Notes: a model not told the origin generated them from the sequence alone. A stretch of 64,000 bases of DNA from Candidatus Thiodiazotropha sp. (ex Monitilora ramsayi) (GCA_025655575.1 JAHXIP010000007.1:62001-126000), one strand, 5' to 3'; positions 46,247-54,884 are shown, numbered from the stretch's first letter. Translations and numbers: made by a program.

Positions 46247-46738
46247 ATGAAAACGCACTACATTTACTGCCTGATGGCGTTCTGTCTGATGAGCCTGAGT
46301 AGCGTGGCTTTGGCGCAGTCAGCAGCCGATGGGGTCTCTGTCGCTGACGCCTATGTCAGGGCTGTTCCGCCGGGACAACCCAATTCCGCCTCTTTCATGA
46401 CGGTAAAAAATACAGGCAGTGCGGATCATGCATTGGTTGGTGGCAGCAGTCCCGCTGCAGAAGTGGTTGAGTTGCATACTCACACCATGGAAGGTGGAAT
46501 GATGCGGATGCGTCAGGTTGAGAAAATCGATCTTCCGGCTGGTGAAAGCGTGAGTCTCAAGCCGGGTGGCCTGCATGTGATGCTGATCGGTCTGAAGCAG
46601 AAGCTGATGCCGGGAGAGGATGTTTCACTGACCCTGCAGTTCGAAGATGGCTCAGAGATCACTGTCGATGCGCCCATCCGCAAGCTGCAGATGAAGATGA
46701 AAAAAATGAAGATGGATCATAACCATATGGGCCACTGA
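46247..46738 (+). CDS. PCu(A)C copper chaperone
   Basis: A 163-residue periplasmic protein with a signal peptide (ending ALAQS). PCu(A)C proteins hold Cu(I) with His and Met residues and pass it to the CuA site of cytochrome c oxidase. The ligands are seen in ELHTHTMEGGMMRMRQ and LKPGGLHVMLIGL (H, M, H, M). The C-terminal tail MKMKKMKMDHNHMGH is an extra Met/His-rich segment that may also bind copper. I chose ATG 46247 behind GAGGAAG. It is followed by a 12-bp perfect inverted repeat. Confidence 0.93.
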   Translation: MKTHYIYCLMAFCLMSLSSVALAQSAADGVSVADAYVRAVPPGQPNSASFMTVKNTGSADHALVGGSSPAAEVVELHTHTMEGGMMRMRQVEKIDLPAGESVSLKPGGLHVMLIGLKQKLMPGEDVSLTLQFEDGSEITVDAPIRKLQMKMKKMKMDHNHMGH

Positions 46739-46753
46739 TCCAGTCTACGTTAG

Positions 46754-46793
46754 GACTGTGACAGCCAGGTAGATATATCGAGCTGTCACAGTC
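46754..46793. repeat. 12-bp inverted repeat after the copper chaperone gene
   Basis: GACTGTGACAGC (46754-46765) and GCTGTCACAGTC (46782-46793) form a perfect 12-bp stem with a 16-base loop. There is no following T-run, so as an RNA hairpin it could be a weak terminator or 3' stabiliser; as DNA it could be an operator for the next gene. Confidence 0.7.
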
Positions 46794-46873
46794 AGGCAAA
46801 CGCTATCCTCATAACAGACGCAAAACTGAGGTAGACTCATCTGCCCATAGGGTCAGACAGGTCTTCCTATCTC

Positions 46874-47917
46874 ATGTTCGATCGCCCGTTTCATTCACCG
46901 GACCAGTTTCGGGGCGCCTTTCACAACGGGTTGTCCGGTCTTCTGCGGGATTCCGACCTGGGAAGCCATATCCTGACGCATGCCAATGCCATCTTTGATG
47001 AGCAGATTTACGCGTCTTTGCGCCCTGCGCTTCGGGAGAGTTTTAATCTACTGGCTGATCGCTGCCGTGATGCGCTGCTCCATGGTTTCGGTATGGGTGG
47101 CTCCAGCGATGATCAGATGGTCTTTCTCAAACTCATGGCTATCGGATTCGAAGGTCTGCATACCACAGAGTTCCGCCGACTGCAGAATTGGGAGCTTCAG
47201 TTCAACCATATTCGCTCCTTTCGTCCCGCTCGCATGAGTGAGCAGGAAGTGACAGGTATCAGTCTGCCGTTCAATGAACAGGGGTTTCACTTTAATAAGC
47301 CCTTCCTGCGCAAAGAGGTCTTCTGGGCGGGTGAGATATTGGGGGTTTCGGTGGAGTTGCTCTATAACAAATTCCCCTTCGTGCCGCTGCATGGTTTATT
47401 GGTACCCGATCGTGAAGCCCAGCATCCCCAGATGATGCGTCGGCGGTATCATGAATTTATCTGGTCATTGAGTGAGCGGCTGACTGAACAGTTGCCTGGC
47501 TGGGGGGTCGGCTACAATAGCTTCGGTGCTTCGGCATCGGTCAATCATCTTCATTTTCAATCCTTTATTCGTCAGCAGCCGCTACCGATCACTGAAGATC
47601 ACTGGCGACACAATGGTGGGAATCGGGCCTACCCACTGGCCTGTGAGACCTTTACTGAGCCTGAGGTGGCCTGGGAGCGGCTTGAGATGCTGCATGCCCA
47701 GCAGACCCCTTACAATCTAATCTACCTACCGGGTCGTCTCTACTGCCTGCCACGTAAACCACAGGGGAGTTTCTCTCATGCGACCTGGAGCAACGGCTTA
47801 GCCTGGTATGAATTGGCCGGTTGTTTTACGGCATTCCGGCACGCAGACTTTGATAGTCTGGATGACGAGGCGGTAGGATCCGAACTGAGCAAACTCGCTG
47901 TGATCAATACGGGCTGA
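46874..47917 (+). CDS. HIT-like nucleotide phosphorylase-type protein
   Basis: A 347-residue protein of the galactose-1-phosphate uridylyltransferase/HIT superfamily. The key motif is VNHLHFQSF (HxHxQ), and GYNSFGASASVNHLHFQ resembles the GDP-D-glucose phosphorylase (GDPGP1/VTC2) and Ap4A phosphorylase group. HTTEFRRLQNWELQFNH and NKPFLRKEVFW are distinctive but I cannot tie them to one substrate. Likely cytoplasmic. It ends five bases before a convergent small gene. Confidence 0.72.
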   Translation: MFDRPFHSPDQFRGAFHNGLSGLLRDSDLGSHILTHANAIFDEQIYASLRPALRESFNLLADRCRDALLHGFGMGGSSDDQMVFLKLMAIGFEGLHTTEFRRLQNWELQFNHIRSFRPARMSEQEVTGISLPFNEQGFHFNKPFLRKEVFWAGEILGVSVELLYNKFPFVPLHGLLVPDREAQHPQMMRRRYHEFIWSLSERLTEQLPGWGVGYNSFGASASVNHLHFQSFIRQQPLPITEDHWRHNGGNRAYPLACETFTEPEVAWERLEMLHAQQTPYNLIYLPGRLYCLPRKPQGSFSHATWSNGLAWYELAGCFTAFRHADFDSLDDEAVGSELSKLAVINTG

Positions 47918-47922
47918 ATTTG

Positions 47923-48159
47923 TCAGCCGCCATCTAGCCATTCGAGCAGGTAGTAGAGCCGGAAACCCTCTGAGGAGCGGGAGGGCCCCATCACTTTAGC
48001 GGGATGGGAGTCATTCTTCTCTGCGGCCCGTGCTATCGCCAGCTCGGCACTCTCTACCGGTGTGACACAGTTCTCCGGAAAGCGTTTGCGACGTCGGCTG
48101 GGTGTGTAGATAACTGCGTAGCAGGTCTTGACTATGGTGCTGTCTGGATCGTCTTGCAT
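47923..48159 (-). CDS. Small conserved hypothetical protein
   Basis: A 78-residue protein on the opposite strand, convergent with the HIT-like gene at a distance of five bases. The composition is protein-like, with RRRKRFPENCV and a C-terminal RSSEGFRLYYLLEWLDGG that reads like a small folded domain. I do not recognise a named family. No clear Shine-Dalgarno precedes the ATG. The cytochrome c4 gene starts 217 bp to the right, divergently. Confidence 0.6.
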   Translation of the reverse strand: MQDDPDSTIVKTCYAVIYTPSRRRKRFPENCVTPVESAELAIARAAEKNDSHPAKVMGPSRSSEGFRLYYLLEWLDGG

Positions 48160-48376
48160 CGCGGTATGTTTGGTTGTTGGGTTGTTATATTAACTGAATC
48201 CGTGACGACCCACAGTGGGTGAATTTTCAGATCTTGCTATTTTGACCTTTATTAGAGACTTCTGGTATAGTTCTGCAGCTTTTTCAGGGTCTTCAGGCTG
48301 CGCCGGCACTACTGCGGCAGCATCTTTTGAGACCTGTTTTTCAAGTATCCAGCAAAAATTTAGAGCAGGATTGATC

Positions 48377-48988
48377 ATGAATAAATGGCTCGTAATTGCA
48401 TCTATCGCCCTCACATTCGCCGTCACTGGCGCCCAGGCTGCGGGTAACGCAGACGAGGGGAAGACTAAATCCGCTGTTTGCGCGGGCTGTCACGCCGCTG
48501 ATGGTAATAGCGGTCTCAATCCGCTCTGGCCCAAGATTGCCGGTCAGCATCCGGGGTACATTGAAAAACAGCTTAAGGCTTTCAAGGATGGTGAACGTAC
48601 AGATCCGCTGATGGCTCCCATGGCGTTGCCGCTCTCCGAGCAGGATATGGCAGACCTGGCGGCCTATTTCTCCAGCCAGACACGAACCACGGGTACCGCT
48701 TCAGCCGATGCGGTGGCAACGGGAGAAGGTCTCTATCGTGCGGGTAATGCGGAGACCGGTGTGGCGGCCTGTATGGCCTGTCATGGACCGGCAGGCTTCG
48801 GTATTCCGGAGGCAGGATTCCCTGCGCTTGCCGGGCAGAATGCTGCCTATATTGAGAAAGCGCTGAAAGATTTTCGCTCGGGTGCCCGTGCCAATGATAT
48901 GAACAAAATGATGCAGGGTGTGGTCGAACGGATGACTGATGAAGAGGTGGCGGCTGTAGCCCAGTATATTCAGGGTCTCAGTAAATAA
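48377..48988 (+). CDS. Dihaem cytochrome c4
   Basis: A 203-residue precursor with a signal peptide (MNKWLVIASIALTFAVTGAQ). Two class I cytochrome domains are in tandem: the first with CAGCH and axial Met in MAPMALPLS, the second with CMACH and Met in NKMMQGV. GQHPGYIEKQLKAFKDGERT and GQNAAYIEKALKDFRSGAR repeat the same sequence in both halves, the hallmark of c4. It carries electrons to terminal oxidases, probably at the periplasmic face of the membrane. I chose ATG 48377; a longer frame from 48215 adds 54 residues without support. A terminator follows. Confidence 0.93.
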   Translation: MNKWLVIASIALTFAVTGAQAAGNADEGKTKSAVCAGCHAADGNSGLNPLWPKIAGQHPGYIEKQLKAFKDGERTDPLMAPMALPLSEQDMADLAAYFSSQTRTTGTASADAVATGEGLYRAGNAETGVAACMACHGPAGFGIPEAGFPALAGQNAAYIEKALKDFRSGARANDMNKMMQGVVERMTDEEVAAVAQYIQGLSK

Positions 48989-49016
48989 TACTTACACCTT
49001 GAGCCAAATGGAGAAA

Positions 49017-49040
49017 GGCGGCTAAATGCCGCCTTTTTTT
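49017..49040 (+). terminator. Intrinsic terminator of the cytochrome c4 gene
   Basis: GGCGGC (49017-49022), loop TAAAT, GCCGCC (49028-49033), then seven T residues. Located 28 bp after the c4 stop codon. Confidence 0.93.
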
Positions 49041-49255
49041 GTGTTCAGGGAAGGGGGGCAAAGTTGAAACAGTGCAAATTCAATCAGATAGTTGGCTAAC
49101 CACAGACTATGATTTATCTGGGTATTGAAGATTAAATGGGGCGGCATGCCTGCATTGATCTGAGGCTTTAAGTTAAAAACTTGTGCTGTCGCGCTCAAGT
49201 TTTCTGGCCACATTGCCGTAAACTTGAGAGGCAACTGAGAAAAGATCGATAAAAA

Positions 49256-50059
49256 ATGACGACCCAATTCTGCCAAAATCAGTCCTACCTTGATGGTACA
49301 CATCGGCTGCGACTCCTGAGCTATAACATTCAGGCCGGTGCGGATACCCGCCGTTATCGCGAGTATGTCACTCATAGCTGGAAACAGATGCTGCCGCACA
49401 GGGAGCAGCGCGACACGCTGGACCATATCGCTCATTTACTCAAAGACTATGATGTGGTCGGCCTTCAGGAAGTGGATTCCGGTAGTTTTCGCAGTGGTTT
49501 CGTCGATCAGACGGCCTATCTTGCCAAGCGCGCAGGTTTCCCCTATTGGTACCGTCAGGTCAATCGCAAGCTGGGTAAACTGGCGCAACACAGCAACGGT
49601 GTGTTGAGCCGGGTACAGCCGAGTATGGTCACCGAGCACCGTTTGCCTGGCCTGCCGGGTCGAGGCGCCGTACTGATGGAGTTTCAGACCAGCGAGAAGC
49701 CTCTGGGCATCTGTATGATGCATCTGGCCTTGGGCCGCCGGGCGCGTCTCCGGCAGCTCTCCTATGTCAGTGATCTGGTTTCCCACTACTCCCACCTGGT
49801 GTTGATGGGGGATTTCAACTGCGGCTGCAGTTCGCATGAGTTTCGCTACCTGATCGAGCGTACTAATCTACAGGGCGCTCACTGTGACATGATGACTTTC
49901 CCCAGCTGGCGACCGAGCCGCAAGCTTGATCATATTTTGGCGTCACCGAGCCTCAGGGTAGCCAAGTCGGAGGTGTTGAACTACGCGCACTCCGATCATT
50001 TACCGATCAGCCTGGAAATCGAGCTACCCAAGGACGTAGTTTTTCCTGCTGCTGCTTGA
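49256..50059 (+). CDS. Endonuclease/exonuclease/phosphatase family protein
   Basis: A 267-residue metal-dependent hydrolase of the EEP superfamily. Motifs in order: LLSYNIQAG, GLQEVDSG (metal-binding Glu), MMHLALG, LMGDFNCGC (Asp/Asn pair), KLDHILAS and the C-terminal HSDHLPIS with the catalytic His. The family includes DNA nucleases and phosphodiesterases; substrate is not evident. No signal peptide is clear, so it is probably cytoplasmic. It starts about 215 bp after the c4 terminator, an empty stretch. Confidence 0.88.
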   Translation: MTTQFCQNQSYLDGTHRLRLLSYNIQAGADTRRYREYVTHSWKQMLPHREQRDTLDHIAHLLKDYDVVGLQEVDSGSFRSGFVDQTAYLAKRAGFPYWYRQVNRKLGKLAQHSNGVLSRVQPSMVTEHRLPGLPGRGAVLMEFQTSEKPLGICMMHLALGRRARLRQLSYVSDLVSHYSHLVLMGDFNCGCSSHEFRYLIERTNLQGAHCDMMTFPSWRPSRKLDHILASPSLRVAKSEVLNYAHSDHLPISLEIELPKDVVFPAAA

Positions 50060-50142
50060 TAAGTTCAAGCCCCAGTTGGAGATGGGGCAAGGGGAAATGC
50101 GTTCGGCAATTTGTATCATGGTTAGACCAACGCTACTGAACA

Positions 50143-51702
50143 ATGAACGATAAAGACTGGAAACATCTATACGATGATCTGCTGCAAAAGCACGAGAGTG
50201 AAGAGGCGGCTGGTCGGGAGCTGGAAGAGCTTCTCAGTCGGACCATCGTTCGCTTGACCCTTGCGGCTGGTGGTTTTGATAATCGTCTCGATCCCCATCT
50301 CAAGGGTGTACGTGATGCCATTCGAAATGGTGTCGACCATCGTCTGAAAGACCGGCTCAATGCCCTCTCCGATGACCTTTTACATTTTGCTGATGCGACA
50401 CCTGATGCCGCCGATAAAGTAGCACGGGATGAGTATCTTCATCTTCTATCTCCGCTCAAACTTTCGAAGAAGGAGCTCGATGAGGCCGAGAGGCTGCTAC
50501 ATTCGCTGGGTGAAGATCCGGCATCCTTCGATCCGGAGAAATTCAGTCACCTCCTAGGCATGCTGGGTCATCGGCTGCCAAGAGAGAAGAAGACAGGCTT
50601 GTTCGACAGGTTGTTGGGTGGTGGGCGTGTTGAAGGCGAAGGCACCTTGAAGCCGAATGGCATTCTTTTGAATCTGCTGGAACAAGCAACCTGGCCTGGC
50701 CATTGGGAAGAGCGGGTTAATGGTTTTAAGCAGCAATTGAGAGGAGATGCACCGAAAGATGCCTGGACATCCGTATTACGGGAGCTATTGGAACTCTCGG
50801 CAAAGTCATACGATGAGATCCAGTCGGAGATCAAAGAGGCAGAGAGTTTTCTTGACGAGCTTACCCAGCAGTTGCAGGATTTGGGCTTCCATTTGCAGAC
50901 GGCTCACGATGGTCGTGACGTGCTGGTTGAGCATGGTCGGAATCTGAGTGAGCGGGTCAATGATCATGTCGGTGATCTTGGGGATAAGGTTGATCAGGCT
51001 ACCGATCTGCATCAACTGAAAGGTGCTATCACTGAACGCCTGAGCCTGATCAAAGGGAGCATTGACGAATATCTGCAGGAAGAACTCGAGTGGCATAAAA
51101 AGGCGGATGAAAGCGAAGCTGCTTTGCGTGATCGCCTGGAGAAACTTGAAAAAGAGTCCTACGATCTGCGTTCGCGCATGTTGGAAGCACACCATCTGGC
51201 ACTGCAGGATACAGTGACGGGACTGCCTAACCGTCTGGCCTATGAGGAACGGATGGAGCAGGAGTATGCGCGTTGGAAGCGTTTTAAAGAGCCGCTCTCG
51301 ATGCTGGTCTGGGATGTTGACGATTTCAAATCCATCAACGACCGATTCGGCCATCAGGCGGGCGACAAGGCGCTGCGGGTGATTGCACAAAGTCTCAGTG
51401 CCCGACTACGGGAAACCGATTTTATTGCCCGTTTCGGTGGTGAAGAGTTTGTCTGCCTGCTCTGTGGTGCTGAGGGAGAAGAGGCGTTAAGTGTTGCTGA
51501 AGAGATGAGAAAGTCCGTGGAAGAAAACGGATTTCACTCTGCCGGGAAACCGGTTCGTGTCACCATCTCCTGCGGTATTGCCTGCTTTCAATTGGATGAT
51601 ACTGTCGATACGGTCTTCTCGCGCGCAGATAAGGCGCTTTATACGGCTAAAAAGTCGGGTAAAAACAGAAGCCACCTGAGTGAGGCTGTTGCTGCTTTAT
51701 AA
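50143..51702 (+). CDS. Diguanylate cyclase with long helical N-terminal region
   Basis: A 519-residue protein. Residues 1-350 are mostly helical and charged, with probable coiled coil at about 315-350 (WHKKADESEAALRDRLEKLE); no named sensor domain is recognised. The C-terminal cyclase has DTVTGLPNRLAYEERM, WDVDDFKSINDRFGHQAGD, and an intact active-site loop ARFGGEEFVCLL. RETD five residues before GGEEF fits an RxxD inhibitory I-site. It makes c-di-GMP from two GTP. Starts 83 bp after the EEP gene on the same strand. Confidence 0.92.
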   Translation: MNDKDWKHLYDDLLQKHESEEAAGRELEELLSRTIVRLTLAAGGFDNRLDPHLKGVRDAIRNGVDHRLKDRLNALSDDLLHFADATPDAADKVARDEYLHLLSPLKLSKKELDEAERLLHSLGEDPASFDPEKFSHLLGMLGHRLPREKKTGLFDRLLGGGRVEGEGTLKPNGILLNLLEQATWPGHWEERVNGFKQQLRGDAPKDAWTSVLRELLELSAKSYDEIQSEIKEAESFLDELTQQLQDLGFHLQTAHDGRDVLVEHGRNLSERVNDHVGDLGDKVDQATDLHQLKGAITERLSLIKGSIDEYLQEELEWHKKADESEAALRDRLEKLEKESYDLRSRMLEAHHLALQDTVTGLPNRLAYEERMEQEYARWKRFKEPLSMLVWDVDDFKSINDRFGHQAGDKALRVIAQSLSARLRETDFIARFGGEEFVCLLCGAEGEEALSVAEEMRKSVEENGFHSAGKPVRVTISCGIACFQLDDTVDTVFSRADKALYTAKKSGKNRSHLSEAVAAL

Positions 51703-51703
51703 A

Positions 51704-51742
51704 GCCTGACTTATCCCGCCGGGGATAGCCACACTATCAGGC
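51704..51742. terminator. Inverted-repeat hairpin after the diguanylate cyclase
   Basis: GCCTGA (51704-51709) with TCAGGC (51737-51742) encloses TATCCC (51712-51717) with GGGATA (51722-51727). It lies between convergent genes and could serve both, though it has no clear T-run. Confidence 0.55.
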
Positions 51743-51782
51743 ATTCATGTTTTCCGACTCGGTCTCATTTCAGGGGTGGTGT

Positions 51783-52367
51783 CTAATATTCTTCCTGTTG
51801 ATAAAAATAGTGCCAGGGTTGGTCGCCAGTTGCCTTGCAGAGCTGGTTCAAGAGTGCCGGTGCAGGGATGGCTTCCTGTGGGAAAATGTTTTCGATGAGG
51901 AGAAACAGGCGCCCGCTGCCTGCAGATTGACGCCAGTCGTAGCTGATGGGGTTCTGCCGGTGTCCGCAGTGTGGACAGGTGGCAAGCCAGTTCGGCATTG
52001 AATCGTGCCAGGTTTTGATAACAGTCCGCCAATCAGTTATTCGTTTGCGGCAGGATTTACAACGGGGGGGTGTGGTGTTTTTGCCGTAAAGCAAGTGGGG
52101 ACTCTGATAAGGACCTGCAATGGCGAGATAACAGTAGGCATCATCTGCCCCATTGGGTTCGAGTTGAATCGAAGGGGAGCATCCCATGAAGGTCACCAGC
52201 TGCATAAACCGATCACCCAGCAGATAACGAGATGCCTCTCCAGGGATATTCCCATTAATGAGACCGATGGATTGCAGTTTCTCAATAATGGCCGCAAGGT
52301 CGTTGGGCTGGAAACAGGGGTCTTTGGGTGTCAGTACCAGTCGGCCGGTATGCAGGCGCTGGTTCAT
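51783..52367 (-). CDS. Conserved hypothetical zinc-ribbon protein
   Basis: A 194-residue protein with two CxxC pairs, CKSC and CPHC, spaced about 28 residues apart, a zinc-ribbon arrangement. Around them are CKSCRKRITDW and LATCPHCGHRQNPISYDW. No family name is recognised. The start overlaps the creA stop by four bases (ATGA), so it is in an operon behind creA. Probably cytoplasmic. Confidence 0.75.
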   Translation of the reverse strand: MNQRLHTGRLVLTPKDPCFQPNDLAAIIEKLQSIGLINGNIPGEASRYLLGDRFMQLVTFMGCSPSIQLEPNGADDAYCYLAIAGPYQSPHLLYGKNTTPPRCKSCRKRITDWRTVIKTWHDSMPNWLATCPHCGHRQNPISYDWRQSAGSGRLFLLIENIFPQEAIPAPALLNQLCKATGDQPWHYFYQQEEY

Positions 52368-52867
52368 TGTGTTGCTGGAATGGTTGCAGCAGGCATCACC
52401 GGCTCAGGTTGATATAGCGGAACCGCCGTGATGCTGTTTTTAGGTGAGCCATCCACCAGTTTATCGCTATACGTCAGATAGATGAGAGTGTTCCGCCCGG
52501 CGTCATAGAAACGCACCACTTGCATGGTTTTAAAGAGTATGGACGTACGCTGCTTGAAGACCTCTTCCCCGTCGCGGGAATTATTTTTGATATCGGGGCT
52601 CAAGGTGACAGCACCGGTCTGTCGGCAGGCGATGGAGGCATCCGAGGTATCCTCAGCAAGTCCTACTGCACCTGACATACCCCCGGTCTTGGCCCGGCTG
52701 AGATAGCAGGTTACGCCGGGCACGGCCGGATCATCGAAGGCTTCGATGACGACTTTGTCATTGGGTCCGAGCATACGGAATTTTGTGCTGACTTCCCCCA
52801 GCCGATCTGCCGGCAGGGCTTGGCTGAACAGGGTGAGGAGCAGGATGATTGGCAGTTTTCTGGTCAT
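52364..52867 (-). CDS. creA: CreA family protein
   Basis: A 167-residue exported protein with an N-terminal signal (KLPIILLLTLFSQALPA). The family features EAFDDPAVPGVTCYLSRAKT, GGMSGAVGLAEDTSDASIAC and LFKTMQVVRFYDAGRNTLIYL are clear. In E. coli creA stands before the creBC two-component genes but its role is unknown. Here it is coupled to the zinc-ribbon gene. Two cysteines in the mature part may form a disulfide. No creB or creC is near. Confidence 0.92.
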   Translation of the reverse strand: MTRKLPIILLLTLFSQALPADRLGEVSTKFRMLGPNDKVVIEAFDDPAVPGVTCYLSRAKTGGMSGAVGLAEDTSDASIACRQTGAVTLSPDIKNNSRDGEEVFKQRTSILFKTMQVVRFYDAGRNTLIYLTYSDKLVDGSPKNSITAVPLYQPEPVMPAATIPATQ

Positions 52868-53052
52868 GGGTCCGGAAAAAAATTTTCAGAGTATCGACCC
52901 ACACATAATACGCGAATTCTCTCTATGATGACGTGATGCAGAGAGAAACGAACCCTTTGGTAGAGAGATTTTCGGAATTTGAGAGATTTGGAGAAGGTTG
53001 GGGAAAAAGGGGTTAGAACGGATGCTGCGCTGAGCTAACCCTGGAAATAGTT

Positions 53053-53442
53053 CTACAGGCAGCTTCTACCAACTGGGGCTGGCAGGCCGGCGTAACGGCA
53101 GGCCGATTTCGCCCCGTTGGGGAATATCTTCTCTATGTAACGCTTAGTCCAACGGCAGTCATGCTGATCTTTACAGAGATTACGGGAGAGGATCGGAATC
53201 TCAGGTGCGATCTCGTACTCCTTGTAAAAGCGATGCAGAAAGCTGATCAGCAGCCAGTGATCATCGGTCAGTGCCACGCTATCCTCTTCAGCCATCTGCT
53301 CAGCGACAGCAGGGCTCCAGTCGGATAGATTTAAAAGATAGCCTTTGGGGTCGAGTTCAATCAGTTTCCCTGCCACATCCATTGTGCGGGTAGCTTCCAA
53401 TGCGCCGGGCGAATTTCGGGTGTCTTGGTATTCAAGTCTCAT
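53053..53442 (-). CDS. DsrC/TusE family protein with respaced C-terminal cysteines
   Basis: A 129-residue DsrC/TusE/DsvC-family sulfur-trafficking protein. GKLIELDPKGYLLNLSDWS, ALTDDHWLLISFLHRFYKEY and IAPEIPILSRNLCK are family motifs. Canonical DsrC ends in a flexible arm with C-x10-C (for example ACRIAGLPKPTGCV); here the arm is C115-RYAGLPAPVGRS-C128-L, so two residues are inserted and the interval is C-x12-C. There is also an N-terminal extension of about 20 residues, and additional cysteines in LCKDQHDC. AAAGGAGCG precedes the start. It is probably a paralogue with altered partner or function rather than the enzyme-coupled DsrC; no dsr or tus genes are near. Confidence 0.9.
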   Translation of the reverse strand: MRLEYQDTRNSPGALEATRTMDVAGKLIELDPKGYLLNLSDWSPAVAEQMAEEDSVALTDDHWLLISFLHRFYKEYEIAPEIPILSRNLCKDQHDCRWTKRYIEKIFPNGAKSACRYAGLPAPVGRSCL

Positions 53443-53811
53443 TAAACGCTCCTTTGGTAGTCAGAATGGTTTTATTAAGGTTTTTTAATTATTGTACTTT
53501 TAAAAGTAGCAGGGATTTTTTTATGCTTTCTGAGTGGGCGTTGATCTGCGTCAATATTTTTATACTTAAGAGGTATTGAATATAGTCAGACCTTATGAGC
53601 TAAAAGATATAAGTTTGTTTTTTCTGCACCATCATTTTCTTTAATCCACATGGTTAAAGGATGCTGCTGATTGTGAAGCTTGGTCGTTTGATTGAGTTAA
53701 AACAAGAGGTTGGGTGTGGTGAGGTGCTGCAATGACACCTGTCACTGCTGTATGGAGAGGCACGATCCGTTGAGTTGCTGCCCTGAAAGAGAGCAGTCAT
53801 AGCGATGCCCT
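53443..53811. promoter_or_regulatory. AT-rich regulatory stretch upstream of the DsrC-like gene
   Basis: A 369-bp gene-free, AT-rich stretch. It holds a perfect 14-bp palindrome TACTTTTAAAAGTA (53495-53508) and a sequence TTGATCTGCGTCAA (53541-53554) that matches the FNR-type consensus TTGAT-N4-ATCAA in all but one base. Position relative to a -10 is not convincing for either gene, so FNR control of the DsrC-like gene is only a suggestion. No short gene is evident. Confidence 0.4.
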
Positions 53812-54612
53812 TTAAAGATGGGTCACGGAACCTTGATCTACGTATTGGTCCAGTAGTTGATTGATTGCCTGGTTCCAGCCTGCTGGGCCGGGTTGATCGG
53901 TGATGATCGCATCGGGACGTTCCGCCAGCGATAGGTGTGAATCATCATGTTTTCGGATGATAACCGGGTTGTCCACCGTGAGCAGCATATCTCTGTCGTT
54001 GTCACTGTCACCGAGTGCAATAGTCCGGGTGACCGATTTACCTTTACTCCTCAGGTGGTTAACTACATGCCTGACGGCAACGCCTTTGTCTGTATCTGCC
54101 AGCAGGTGCATGAAACGGTCGCCCTGTAGAAGCCGCAACTTTGCCGCTTGCACTTCACGTCGGAAGGTTATGAGTCCTGCCGAGTCACCCTGCCAGAGGA
54201 AAGGTTCGGAAGCGAGACGTTTGATAGCGCGTTTGGCATCGTCGCGGCTGAGTCCGGTATTCTCCATGACCTCTTCCAGGCTCATATCACCGAAGCCCAA
54301 AGTGCCGAAGGCGGGATTGGCGCGATGGTCGATGAGGAAGTCCCGTAACAGGTAGTATCCCGGAGGCGCGATTTGCGTTTTTTCCCCAGGGTAGGCGATC
54401 ACGGCTCCACTCTCTGCAACCGCCGGACCCTTGAGCTTAAGCTGTTCTCGGATGTGTTTGAGTTCCTCTAGGGTTTTGCTTGAGACCGGGATCACGGGTA
54501 TCCCCAAGTCGCGCAGGCGTTTCAGTGCAGGCAGCGCGGGGGTGTGGTCGTGGGTGTTGTGGTCCAGCAGCGTGCCGTCGAGATCGGTGAATACAGCCCA
54601 GCCTTTTGTCAT
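53812..54612 (-). CDS. Mannosyl-3-phosphoglycerate phosphatase family protein (HAD IIB)
   Basis: A 266-residue HAD-superfamily phosphatase. Motif I is FTDLDGTLLD at the N-terminus; PVIPVSSKTLEEL supplies motif II (Ser); KGVAVRHVVNHL provides the catalytic lysine and ALGDSDNDRDMLL is motif IV (Mg-binding aspartates). AVAESGAVIAYPG is typical of the MpgP group, which dephosphorylates mannosyl- or glucosyl-3-phosphoglycerate to compatible solutes. The matching synthase is not in the window, so the physiological substrate is uncertain. The flanking 54613-54884 stretch holds nothing recognised. Confidence 0.85.
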   Translation of the reverse strand: MTKGWAVFTDLDGTLLDHNTHDHTPALPALKRLRDLGIPVIPVSSKTLEELKHIREQLKLKGPAVAESGAVIAYPGEKTQIAPPGYYLLRDFLIDHRANPAFGTLGFGDMSLEEVMENTGLSRDDAKRAIKRLASEPFLWQGDSAGLITFRREVQAAKLRLLQGDRFMHLLADTDKGVAVRHVVNHLRSKGKSVTRTIALGDSDNDRDMLLTVDNPVIIRKHDDSHLSLAERPDAIITDQPGPAGWNQAINQLLDQYVDQGSVTHL

Positions 54613-54884
54613 GATTACAACTCAATTCAATCATCGTCTGCCTACAGATGATGCTATAGGATACCTATTTGATGGAAAAAGTGAACGAAGCTAGGTTGTG
54701 AACTTGGCTTATCAAGAAGCCGGATGAATAGCTGCTGGGGTGGGATGAAATCCTGGAACGGTTAATCAATGACCTGCTCTAACCCTCATGTGGCAGATGA
54801 TTTTATTGTGAAAAAAACGTAGGTTTAACAATCTGTTTGCATTAGCATCAGTCTGGATTAAATACTTGTGACATTTAAGAGCCC

